Of a DNA stretch of 44,235 nucleotides, positions 1 through 7,065 are shown piece by piece (positions within the stretch are counted from its first letter, which is position 1; every line of letters begins with the position of its first letter). The DNA comes from Sutterella sp. (GTDB lineage: Bacteria; Pseudomonadota; Gammaproteobacteria; Burkholderiales; Burkholderiaceae_F). Made by a program: the position numbers and the translations under genes. The stretch is from contig JAGBFJ010000084.1 in assembly GCA_017936545.1 (NCBI GenBank), positions 1 through 44,235 of the forward strand, in the 5' to 3' direction. The notes beneath the pieces are model-generated. The model did not search any database, was not told where the DNA came from, and saw only the letters and a list, made by a program, of their open reading frames with translations.

Positions 1-1
1 G

Positions 2-241
2 GCCGAAGAAGTGGCGAAGATCATCGGCGCCGATGCCGTCGTGTACCAGCCGCTGGAGGATCTGAAGAATGCGCTCCACGACATGCGCGGCGACATCAAG
101 GCGTTCGACTGCTCCTGCTTTGACGGCATCTACGTGACGGGCGACATCACACCTGAGTATCTCGACGGTCTCGACGCGAAGAGCGTCGCCGCCAAGGCGG
201 CAGCCAAGGCTGCCAAGCAGAAGGCCGAAAACGAAGAGTAA
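2..241 (+). CDS. purF: Amidophosphoribosyltransferase, C-terminal fragment
   Basis: C-terminal 79 residues of the glutamine-dependent PRPP amidotransferase, which makes 5-phosphoribosylamine in the first step of purine synthesis. The visible part keeps the family ending: an 'IGAD..vyQ.LEDL' segment followed by 'FDCSCFDGIYVTGDIT'. An Ala/Lys-rich tail then runs to the TAA stop. The N-terminal nucleophile cysteine, glutaminase domain and PRPP loop lie outside the window. Frame 2 is open to the left edge, so this is a fragment because the window starts inside the gene; nothing suggests a broken gene. A strong terminator follows 22 bases after the stop, making purF the last gene of its transcription unit. 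Confidence 0.88.
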   Translation, partial: AEEVAKIIGADAVVYQPLEDLKNALHDMRGDIKAFDCSCFDGIYVTGDITPEYLDGLDAKSVAAKAAAKAAKQKAENEE

Positions 242-263
242 TCCGTTCTTTCCCTTACAATGA

Positions 264-305
264 AAGGCGCTCCGATCGATTCGACGATCGGGGCGCCTTG
301 TTTTT
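264..305 (+). terminator. Rho-independent terminator after purF
   Basis: A 15-bp stem (264-278 with 285-299, one G-U wobble, 6-base loop) is followed by a T run at 301-305. It ends purF transcription. The T run lies just 14 bases before the rhodanese ATG at 319, so the Shine-Dalgarno of the next gene begins where the terminator ends. Confidence 0.88.
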
Positions 306-318
306 CCGAAGGATCATC

Positions 319-648
319 ATGACAGATCAACTGCACGAAGGCTACAGCATCATCACGCCCGAAGAGGCGCATGAACTTATTGAAAAAGGCGGCGTCGCCG
401 TCATCGACGTGCGGGAGCCCGATGAATTCGCGCAGGGCCGCGTGAAGGGCGCCGTCAACGTTCCGCTCGGACTCATCACGCCGGGGCGGATCCTTCCCGA
501 GGCGCCCGATACGGAGCAGACCGTGCTGGTCTACTGCCGGTCCGGCCGCCGCTCCGATACGGCCGGCCGCATCATGGCGCAGTCGGGCTACAGCGACGTC
601 CGCAATTTCCTCGGCGTGATTCAGTGGCCCTTCGGATTGGAAAAATAA
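319..648 (+). CDS. Single-domain rhodanese-like sulfurtransferase
   Basis: A 109-residue protein made of one rhodanese domain. It shows the 'VIDVREPDEFAQGRVKGAVN' signature (about residues 29-48) and the active-site loop 'YCRSGRRS' around residues 74-81, whose Cys would carry the persulfide. Such proteins transfer sulfane sulfur to cyanide, thiols or partner proteins; the physiological partner cannot be read here. No signal peptide is visible, so it is probably cytoplasmic. ATG 319 is chosen because CGAAGGA (307-313) sits at good Shine-Dalgarno distance and the domain starts right after it. An upstream in-frame TTG falls inside the terminator and is unlikely. The gene stands between the purF terminator and a convergent amidohydrolase. 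Confidence 0.86.
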   Translation: MTDQLHEGYSIITPEEAHELIEKGGVAVIDVREPDEFAQGRVKGAVNVPLGLITPGRILPEAPDTEQTVLVYCRSGRRSDTAGRIMAQSGYSDVRNFLGVIQWPFGLEK

Positions 649-821
649 TTGAAAGTGTTCCTGTCAGGCCGGACTCCTGACGTGGACCGGACGGATAAAC
701 GGGACTTCCAATAGAGAAGTCGAAATGCGCACGTGAAAGATCTGACGGTTTCGAAAAGCGGACCTCCGGTAAAAACAATGAAGTTATGCTGCCGATAGGT
801 GAGAAATGCTGGTTGGCATAG

Positions 822-850
822 AAAAAATGCCCGGGACGGCAGTCCCGGGC
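822..850 (-). terminator. Terminator for the amidohydrolase operon
   Basis: A perfect 9-bp GC-rich stem (829-837 with 842-850, 4-base loop). On the minus strand a run of six T follows (822-827), so it ends the leftward amidohydrolase unit 59 bases past its stop. A second dyad (853-860 with 865-872) lies between it and the gene. The rest of 649-821 shows no gene. Confidence 0.8.
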
Positions 851-908
851 AAAGCAATCAACTTTGATTGCTGGAGAGGATTCGAGAAGACTCTGTGAAA
901 TACGGCGG

Positions 909-2192
909 TTAAGCGTCCTTACGGCCGTTGACGCGTTTGGCAAAGCCCGTGAAGATGCGGAAGGCGTTGGGCAGACTGACTTCGTCCTGAATGTCGAAGT
1001 TGCGGCGGTGATGGCCGGTATGGTTGCAGCCGTAAAGAATGAAGGCCGCCTGACCGCCGTGCTGAATAACGCGTCGGATGAAGAGCGCGCAGTCTTCAGA
1101 TCCGGAAGGCACATGCACGCGCGGAATCATGGTGGTGTCGGGAACGCTCTTCATGACTTCTTCCACGATGTCGTATAGTTCGGGGCTCTGCAGCAGCGTG
1201 GTCGATTCGCCTGCCTTCGTGACCGTCGATTTCACTCGGTACGCTTTGTCTACGCCGGCGAAAATGTCGTAGACGTACTCGCGCATGTATTCGTTCACTT
1301 CTTCGGTTTCGCCGCGTACTTCCATCTGTAGGCGGGCGTGTGCAGGAATCACGTTGCGGCCTTCACCTGCATGAAGCGTGCCCACCGAGACCCGGGTAGT
1401 GCCGTCGCCGTGACGCGGAATGCCCTGAAGCATCATGGAAGCGGCGCAGGCGGCCATCAGCGCGTTGTGACCGAGATGCGGCGCATTGCCGGCATGCGCG
1501 GGTAGACCTTCGATGTCGACGTCGAATTTGGTCGAGGCAAGGAAGCCGCCGTCCATGACGCCGATCTCACCGAGCTTGGCGATGCCGCCGATATGACCGC
1601 TCAGGAAGTAGTTCACGTCGTCGACGAGACCCGAAGCCGCCATGGCTCGGGCGCCGCGGACGCCCTCTTCGGCAGGCTGGAAAATGAGCTTGAATCGGCC
1701 GCAGAGCTCTTCGCGGTGTTCGACAAGCCAACGGGCGACTTCAAGCCCGACGGCGGTGTGTGCATCATGCCCGCAGGCATGCATGAAGCCGGGGCGTTCG
1801 GACGCAAAGCCGAGCTTGTTGGGCAGATGTTCGGGATCGTCGGATTCGCGCACGAGCACGCAGTCCATGTCGCTTCGGAAGGCTGTGACGGGACCGGGAC
1901 GGCCGGTGTCGAGAACGGCTACAGCACCGGTATAACCTTCGGTTTCATCCAGAAAGGACTGAGGAACACCGTTCTTCAGAGCGCGTGCCATGGCGTCTCG
2001 GACGAGCGTTTCGTCTCGGCCGAGCACTTCGTCGGTGTTGATGTTGGCTTTGCCGACGGTGACGGGGAGGCTGAGCCCTCGCAGATACTGAACCACAAAC
2101 CACGTGGTTTCAAATTCCGTCCAGCCTTCTTCGGGACGGTGGTGGAGCGTGCGGCGGATGCCGACCATGTCTTCAAAATAATCGTGTTTCAT
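909..2192 (-). CDS. M20-family amidohydrolase (AbgA-like)
   Basis: A 427-residue metallo-amidohydrolase of the M20 aminoacylase/aminobenzoyl-glutamate hydrolase group. Visible motifs are the metal-site segment 'FRSDMD' (105-110), 'HACGHDAHTA' (138-147) with Cys140, His142 and Asp143 as expected ligands, and 'FQPAEEGVRGARAM' with the catalytic Glu pair at 175-176. 'GVRGARAM....LVDDVNYF' is close to what I recall of E. coli AbgA, which helps hydrolyse p-aminobenzoyl-glutamate. Related enzymes cleave hippurate or N-acyl amino acids, so the substrate is open. No AbgB-like partner is present. ATG 2192 is preferred over the in-frame start at 2297 because the extra 35 residues run into the MFS gene and are low-complexity. 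It lies 47 bases downstream of the MFS carrier and is probably co-transcribed, the carrier importing what this enzyme cleaves. Confidence 0.87.
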   Translation of the reverse strand: MKHDYFEDMVGIRRTLHHRPEEGWTEFETTWFVVQYLRGLSLPVTVGKANINTDEVLGRDETLVRDAMARALKNGVPQSFLDETEGYTGAVAVLDTGRPGPVTAFRSDMDCVLVRESDDPEHLPNKLGFASERPGFMHACGHDAHTAVGLEVARWLVEHREELCGRFKLIFQPAEEGVRGARAMAASGLVDDVNYFLSGHIGGIAKLGEIGVMDGGFLASTKFDVDIEGLPAHAGNAPHLGHNALMAACAASMMLQGIPRHGDGTTRVSVGTLHAGEGRNVIPAHARLQMEVRGETEEVNEYMREYVYDIFAGVDKAYRVKSTVTKAGESTTLLQSPELYDIVEEVMKSVPDTTMIPRVHVPSGSEDCALFIRRVIQHGGQAAFILYGCNHTGHHRRNFDIQDEVSLPNAFRIFTGFAKRVNGRKDA

Positions 2193-2239
2193 GACAGTCA
2201 GAATTAAAAAAAAGTCGTGCGGATGATGTCTGGAGTTCG

Positions 2240-3493
2240 TCAGATGATGCGGCGGGCGGAATCCCGGCGCTTGAGGAAAAGAGCGATCAGGGCGCATGTC
2301 AGTCCTGCGAGCGCGGCGGCGATGCAGACGGCATAGGCTCTGTCGAAACTGCCGCCTTCATTGGCCCAGCGGATGAGGAGCGGTCCTACAAGACCGCCGA
2401 CCGAGTAGCCGAACGACATGACGGAAAAATTGACGCTGTTGTGAAGAGGACCGTATTCATCGGCGACCAGGCTCGGATAAATGCCGATAAAGGCGCCGAA
2501 GCAGATGCCGATGCAGATGATTCCGGTGAAAAACAGAACCGTGTCGCCGATGCCGGCGTTCATCAGCATCAGAAGCCCGGCGACGGCAGCCGTCAGCACG
2601 AGCATCAGCGTCGGGATTCGTCCGAGCCGGTCGGACAGCGTGCCTGATACAAAACGTCCGCAGGTGTTGGCGACGGAAATGACGGAGACGCTGAGCGCTG
2701 CCATGGTTACCCCGACGCCGATCTGGGTCTGAGCAATGGCGGAGATGTTCGATAGGAGCATCAGCCCCATCGTGGCGGAGGAAGTAAATAACAGAAAGAG
2801 CGGGTAAAACATCGGTGTACGAATCATTTGAATCCATGTGTGATTTTTATTTCCGCATGAATTCCTGTTCGACAGGCCGGTGAAACGGCTCTGAAAATCA
2901 TCGGGACATTTTTCCGTTTTCAGCGCGGAAAGAATGATCACAAGACCGGAAACGGTACCGAAAGCCGTAAAAGCAAAGACGATGCCTTCGCTGTGGAGCA
3001 GCCATGCTGCGGCAAAGGGAAGCAGTGCGGCGCCGATGCCGAGACTCGCGGTCACGGTGCCGCCGGCAAAACCCCTGCGGTCCGGGAAAAATTTAACTGC
3101 GCTGTTGATCGTGCAGCCGTTCACCAAACCGGTGCCGGCGCCGACGAGCAGACCGTAGGTGACGTACAGAAGCGAGGGGCTGTCGATGAGGCAGCTCGTC
3201 AGATAGCCGGCAGCAATGGCTGCGCCGCCGAACCCGATGACAAGTCGAGGACCGAAGCGGTCATTCACGAAGCCGCCGGCCAGCATCAGAAAGGGCGTGA
3301 TGCCGGTTGCCAGTCCGAAAACAGGACTCAGAGAAGCAGCCGTGACGGTGCTTCCGGACAGTGCGCTCAGCCGTTCAGCCAGCGGACCGGCGAAAACACT
3401 CCATACATACAGAGCGCCGGTGAAGAAATTGATGAGCGAAAAAAGCGCCAGATAAAGCCAGCGCCGTTTCTTCAAATCGCAGATGTTGTTCAT
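2240..3493 (-). CDS. MFS transporter, OFA (oxalate/formate antiporter-like) family
   Basis: A 417-residue major facilitator with twelve predicted hydrophobic segments. The N-terminus 'RRWLYLALFSLINFFTGALY' followed by 'VWSVFAGPLAERL' is typical of the OFA group, as is the 'GGFVNDRFGPRLVIGFGG' loop between helices 2 and 3; the equivalent second-half loop is 'SGTLSDRLGRIPTL'. OFA members carry monocarboxylates or dicarboxylates, so an organic anion is the most likely substrate, but none can be named. It is the first gene of a leftward pair with the AbgA-like hydrolase. A TATAAT-like -10 (minus strand, 3537-3532) lies 39 bases ahead of the start. No strong Shine-Dalgarno is seen. It faces the DcuC-family gene across a region with a 22-bp palindrome. 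Confidence 0.86.
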   Translation of the reverse strand: MNNICDLKKRRWLYLALFSLINFFTGALYVWSVFAGPLAERLSALSGSTVTAASLSPVFGLATGITPFLMLAGGFVNDRFGPRLVIGFGGAAIAAGYLTSCLIDSPSLLYVTYGLLVGAGTGLVNGCTINSAVKFFPDRRGFAGGTVTASLGIGAALLPFAAAWLLHSEGIVFAFTAFGTVSGLVIILSALKTEKCPDDFQSRFTGLSNRNSCGNKNHTWIQMIRTPMFYPLFLLFTSSATMGLMLLSNISAIAQTQIGVGVTMAALSVSVISVANTCGRFVSGTLSDRLGRIPTLMLVLTAAVAGLLMLMNAGIGDTVLFFTGIICIGICFGAFIGIYPSLVADEYGPLHNSVNFSVMSFGYSVGGLVGPLLIRWANEGGSFDRAYAVCIAAALAGLTCALIALFLKRRDSARRII

Positions 3494-3531
3494 GTCAAAC
3501 GCAGAAGACGTCGATATTTGAGGTGACTGCG

Positions 3532-3537
3532 ATTATA
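3532..3537 (-). promoter_or_regulatory. Candidate -10 box of the MFS/amidohydrolase operon
   Basis: The minus strand reads TATAAT, a perfect sigma-70 -10 hexamer, 39 bases before the MFS start. The region 17-19 bases further upstream has no good -35. That suggests the promoter depends on an activator; the palindrome at 3587-3608 is centred near -72 of the inferred start site. Confidence 0.5.
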
Positions 3538-3586
3538 GATTTGCGATTTTATTTGTTCATGTGTGACTAACCACTAAACGGCTGTT

Positions 3587-3608
3587 CGATGTCCGATATC
3601 GGACATCG
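3587..3608. promoter_or_regulatory. Perfect 22-bp palindrome in a divergent promoter region
   Basis: The half-site CGATGTCCGAT is followed directly by its exact complement, with no spacer, centred between 3597 and 3598. It sits midway between the divergent MFS (start 3493) and DcuC-family (start 3724) genes. A partial third copy, GATGTCTG, follows at 3609-3616. A perfect symmetric site of this length between divergent transporter genes fits a dimeric regulator binding site. The GntR regulator at 6208-6966 is the nearest candidate, but nothing links them directly. Confidence 0.65.
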
Positions 3609-3642
3609 GATGTCTGTTATTCATTATGTAGAAATTACGAAT

Positions 3643-3670
3643 TTGAATAATTTTTGGGGAAACATAGAAT
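3643..3670 (+). promoter_or_regulatory. Candidate sigma-70 promoter of the DcuC-family/porin unit
   Basis: TTGAAT (3643-3648), a 16-base spacer, then TAGAAT (3665-3670). The inferred start site near 3677 gives a leader of about 47 bases. The palindrome at 3587-3608 would be centred near -79. Confidence 0.55.
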
Positions 3671-3723
3671 CCCGCTCAGCTCTTCCAGGAAGGGCTTGTC
3701 AACCCTCAAACGAGATTTTCACT

Positions 3724-4992
3724 ATGTCTCTACCCATTATTTTCTCTCTGGCGGTCGTTGCAGCGACGATCTATGCCCTCATCAAGCGTTACGAGACCCG
3801 GTTTGTGCTGATTACTGCCGGTCTTGCTATGGCTTTGTTCTCTCTCAAGCCCATGGTTGCCTTCCAGCAGTTCGATGCGTCGATGACCAAAGGCTCCCTC
3901 ATTATTGCCATCTGCTCGGCCATGGGCTTTGCCGCTGCGGTTTCACTGACGAAGTGCGACGTGCATCTGGTGGCCCTTCTGACGAGGCCGCTGCGCCGTC
4001 TTGGCGTTCTGCTTCTGCCGGCCTGCATGCTGGTGACGGGACTCTGCGCCGTTGCGATTCCTTCCACGGCCGGTCTTTGCGCGGCCGTCGGTCCGTCCAT
4101 GATCCCGATTCTGATCCGCGCCGGTTTCCATCCTGCGATCTCGGCTGCGGCCATCGTCTGCGCGACGACGCCGGCGCTCTTTAATCCCGGCGTGGCGCAC
4201 AACGTGTTCGTCGCCAAGCTGGCTGAAATGGAGATCATGGATCTCATCGGCATGTTCTCGCTGCCGCTGGTCGGCTTCAGCCTGGCCATCATTGTCGGTC
4301 TGACGATTGTTTGCTTTGTGTACCGCGACTACAAGAAGCCTGCTGCCTCTTCCGAGTCTTCCGACGAGCCTGAAATGGCCGAAAACCTTCCCAAGAAGGT
4401 CAACATTCTCTATGCTGCGGCGCCTCTCGTTCCTGTGGCTCTTCTGCTCTATGTCTCGCTTTGCACCACGATGAAAATGAGCGTTGCCACTGCCATGATC
4501 ATCGGCACGATCTATGCCCTGCTTGTCACCCGTACCAATCCCGCCGACGTCACGAAGAAGTTCTTCGACGGCATGGGCAAGGGTTACGCCAACATCCTCG
4601 GCATCATCATCGCCGCCGGCGTGTTCGCCGCCGGTCTGAAGGCTGCCGGCGTCATCGATCTGCTGGTTCAGGCACTTACATCCGCCAACGAACTGGCCCG
4701 CATCGGAGGTGCTTTCGGCCCCTATCTGATGGGTGTTCTGACCGGCTCGGGCGACGCTGCTGCCTTCGCCTTCAATGAAGCCGTGACGCCGCATGCCGCT
4801 GAATTCGGCATGACGATCCCGTCGCTCGGCTATCTGGCCGTCATCGCCGGCTCGTTCGGCCGACTCAGTTCGCCTCTGTGCGGCGGTCTGATTCTCGTGG
4901 CCGGCATCGCCGCCGTCGAACCTCTCGAAATCGTGAAGCGTACCGCACCGGTCATGCTCCTCATGGTCATCGGCGCCTACTTCCTCGTCTGA
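3724..4992 (+). CDS. DcuC-family C4-dicarboxylate carrier
   Basis: A 422-residue inner-membrane carrier with about 11-12 hydrophobic segments. It resembles the DcuC group: 'ALFSLKPMVAFQQFDASMTKG' near the N-terminus, then 'AICSAMGFAAAVSLTKCDVHLV' plus 'ALLTRPLRRLG', and a C-terminal half with 'GVLTGSGDAAAFAFNEAVTPHA'. DcuC carriers exchange or export succinate, fumarate or malate during anaerobic growth, and relatives take other dicarboxylates. ATG 3724 is chosen because the first transmembrane helix begins at once; the longer in-frame start at 3589 lies inside the palindrome and would add a non-membrane tail. The porin gene follows after 34 bases, presumably in the same operon, pairing inner- and outer-membrane routes. 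Confidence 0.85.
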   Translation: MSLPIIFSLAVVAATIYALIKRYETRFVLITAGLAMALFSLKPMVAFQQFDASMTKGSLIIAICSAMGFAAAVSLTKCDVHLVALLTRPLRRLGVLLLPACMLVTGLCAVAIPSTAGLCAAVGPSMIPILIRAGFHPAISAAAIVCATTPALFNPGVAHNVFVAKLAEMEIMDLIGMFSLPLVGFSLAIIVGLTIVCFVYRDYKKPAASSESSDEPEMAENLPKKVNILYAAAPLVPVALLLYVSLCTTMKMSVATAMIIGTIYALLVTRTNPADVTKKFFDGMGKGYANILGIIIAAGVFAAGLKAAGVIDLLVQALTSANELARIGGAFGPYLMGVLTGSGDAAAFAFNEAVTPHAAEFGMTIPSLGYLAVIAGSFGRLSSPLCGGLILVAGIAAVEPLEIVKRTAPVMLLMVIGAYFLV

Positions 4993-5026
4993 TCCTTTTC
5001 CCATCTCCAACCATCGGAACTACATC

Positions 5027-6121
5027 ATGAAGAAGACTCTCGTTCTCTCTCTCGCCGCGGCTTCGGTTGCCGCCGCCTTCAGCACCGCTTCGGCCGCCGA
5101 CGTCAGAATCTACGGCCGCATCGACACCGGTCTGGTTTATCAGCATTTCTCGGGAGACTCGACTGCGAAGGATTCCTTCACTATGGAATCCGGTGCAAAC
5201 ACGGCTTCCCGCTGGGGTATCGACGCTTCAGAAAAGATTAGCGACGATCTGTCCGTTGGCACCCGCATGGAAAGTCGCTTTGCTTCCGACACCGGTGCTC
5301 TGAAGGGCAACCGCCTGTTTGAAGGCAATGCCTCCGTGAAAATCGTGAGCAAGACCTGGGGCGAACTTGCCGCAGGACGCATCTCGGGCATCAACTCCGG
5401 TTCCGGTCCTTATGACTACCAGTTCTATATGGACTCTACGGGTGGAGGCGCGTTCGGCAAAGCTCTCGCGCCAGTGAAGAGCACGCGCATGGACAACATG
5501 CTGGTCTACCGTTCGCCGATGGTGTCGGGTTTCCAGGCAACGCTGCAGCACTCCCTGAAGCTGGAAGCCACTCAGCCCGGCGACGAAAGTGAAAGCGCCG
5601 TGGACCGCTTCTATGCCGCCGGTCTGCGCTACAACAGCGGTCCCCTGAATCTGACGGCAGTCTATGAACAGACGATCTGGGGCCATACTCAGAAAACCGC
5701 TGCGACGCCGACAACCGATAAGAAGATTCTGACGCTGGGCGGCAGCTACCGCTTCGAACCGGTAGCGGTTTATCTTCAGGCTCAGTATTTCGACGGTGTT
5801 GAAAAGATTGACGAGCTGACTACCGACAGTCTCGGCGCTCTCAAGGGCTACGGCCTTTATGCCGGCACGCAGTTCTGGTACGGCCTCTCGTCGTGGCAGA
5901 CCATGCTTTACTGGCGCGACTATTCGGGCGACTTCCGCAGCGGCAGCGGCAAGCTTGATGCTTCGTCGATCGGTCTGGCCTCGAAGTTCCTCTACCGTCC
6001 CTCGAAGACGATCGACATGTACGTCGGCGTCGGTCTTGCTCAGTGGAACCGGCTGGAAGGCACGAAGAAGATGACGGACAAGACGGTCAACCTCTACTCC
6101 GGCGTTACGAAGTACTTCTGA
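5027..6121 (+). CDS. Gram-negative general porin
   Basis: A 364-residue trimeric-porin-type outer-membrane beta-barrel. The first 23 residues (MKKTLVLSL...STASA) are a signal peptide ending in Ala-x-Ala before 'ADVRIYGRIDTGLVY', the classic first strand of betaproteobacterial porins. Amphipathic strands alternate with loops rich in Gly, Asp and Ser, and the last residue is Phe (KYF), the usual signal for BAM-dependent assembly. Length is normal for the family. It lies 34 bases after the DcuC-family gene. A distant paralogue is at 41580-42698. The substrate is unknown; co-transcription suggests anions carried by its neighbour. Confidence 0.92.
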   Translation: MKKTLVLSLAAASVAAAFSTASAADVRIYGRIDTGLVYQHFSGDSTAKDSFTMESGANTASRWGIDASEKISDDLSVGTRMESRFASDTGALKGNRLFEGNASVKIVSKTWGELAAGRISGINSGSGPYDYQFYMDSTGGGAFGKALAPVKSTRMDNMLVYRSPMVSGFQATLQHSLKLEATQPGDESESAVDRFYAAGLRYNSGPLNLTAVYEQTIWGHTQKTAATPTTDKKILTLGGSYRFEPVAVYLQAQYFDGVEKIDELTTDSLGALKGYGLYAGTQFWYGLSSWQTMLYWRDYSGDFRSGSGKLDASSIGLASKFLYRPSKTIDMYVGVGLAQWNRLEGTKKMTDKTVNLYSGVTKYF

Positions 6122-6152
6122 TGAAGAGCGTTTAAAGCATCTTCAGATGAAA

Positions 6153-6190
6153 AGGGCCTTCCCGGAGACAGGCGGGAAGGCCCTGTGTTT
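6153..6190. terminator. Bidirectional terminator between porin and gntR
   Basis: A perfect 12-bp stem (6153-6164 with 6173-6184, 8-base loop) is flanked by a T-rich tract on the right and an A-rich tract on the left. It can end the rightward porin unit and the leftward gntR unit, which converge here. Confidence 0.82.
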
Positions 6191-6207
6191 ATTTGCAGCC
6201 GAATAGG

Positions 6208-6966
6208 TCAGGACGCCTTGTAGTGATAGCGGTCCGTGACGGAACGCTGAAGATGAAATTCCACGGGCCGATCTCCGTAGGTGTAGGCCGTGCGGCGGAT
6301 TTCGATGACGGGAAGCGGGCTTCTGAGTCCGTACTGCCGGCAAAGTTCTTCCGGCATCAGCACGGCTTTGATGGCTTCGTCGCAGCGGGTGATCGTGACG
6401 CCGCAGGTTTTCTGGTAGTACGCGTAGAGCATCTTTTCGTCATGACGTCTGAGATTCTGTTCGGTCATCAGAGTGAAATCTTTGGCGACGGCCCAGAGTT
6501 CATCGTAGGTGACGAGGCCTGAAGAGGCGCAAAGGACGCGGGCGGCGTGGATCACCTGAGTGCCGACGGGAAGATGCAGTGCATCGAGCACCATATCCGG
6601 CGCCGAGACGGTTTCAAAGAGAATGAGATCAGTGCGCGTCGGAGAGGAATCGTCCCGTGAGGAATCGGGAAAGAGGCGGATGTACCGGTTATAGACGAGG
6701 TTTTCGTTATGGCTGAATTCGGATACGAAGGTTCCGCGTCCCTGCCGCCGGATGAGAACGCCGGTATCGACCAGCATCTTCAGAGCCCGTCTCATCGTGC
6801 CCTGACTGACGCTGAACATTTGGGCAAGTTCCACTTCATTGGGAAGCATCTCGCCGGGCTTCCATTTACCCTGATGAATAAGCGCGGCGATGCGGCTGCT
6901 CACCTGCTCGAAGAGGGTCTCTCTTCTGGGAAATAGTGATTCGTCACGGGCAAAATCCTGAGGCAT
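6208..6966 (-). CDS. GntR-family transcriptional regulator (HutC type, UTRA domain)
   Basis: A 252-residue regulator. The N-terminal winged helix spans about residues 15-82, with 'PGEMLPNEVELAQMFSVSQG' and 'TMRRALKMLVDTGVLIRRQG' followed by 'RGTFV', the hallmark GntR recognition-helix and wing sequence. Residues from about 100 to the end form a UTRA effector domain, ending 'PVEFHLQRSVTDRYHYKAS'. HutC-type regulators are usually repressors released by small metabolites. The start is supported by GAGGGAG seven bases ahead. A TGTAG-G-CTACA dyad overlaps the leader (6979-6989) and may be its own operator. Convergent with the porin and 99 bases downstream of pbpC on the same strand; it is the only specific regulator in the 0.9-7 kb transport block. 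Confidence 0.9.
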   Translation of the reverse strand: MPQDFARDESLFPRRETLFEQVSSRIAALIHQGKWKPGEMLPNEVELAQMFSVSQGTMRRALKMLVDTGVLIRRQGRGTFVSEFSHNENLVYNRYIRLFPDSSRDDSSPTRTDLILFETVSAPDMVLDALHLPVGTQVIHAARVLCASSGLVTYDELWAVAKDFTLMTEQNLRRHDEKMLYAYYQKTCGVTITRCDEAIKAVLMPEELCRQYGLRSPLPVIEIRRTAYTYGDRPVEFHLQRSVTDRYHYKAS

Positions 6967-6978
6967 GTCGGCTCCCTC

Positions 6979-6989
6979 TGTAGGCTACA
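6979..6989. promoter_or_regulatory. Candidate autoregulatory operator of gntR
   Basis: An 11-base dyad, TGTAG-G-CTACA, sits 13-23 bases upstream of the gntR ATG, just before the Shine-Dalgarno. Short dyads of this TGTA...TACA form are common HutC-subfamily operators, so autoregulation is plausible. Confidence 0.42.
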
Positions 6990-7065
6990 AGGTATTTTGC
7001 CTGAAGCACGGATTTAATGGGCATGACTGTATTTCAAGCCGCACGGAAACGCATAAAAAAACTGA

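Noticed and set aside
3589-3723. Longer N-terminus for the DcuC-family protein
   Set aside because: It would start inside the 22-bp palindrome and cover the likely promoter; the added 45 residues have no membrane character.
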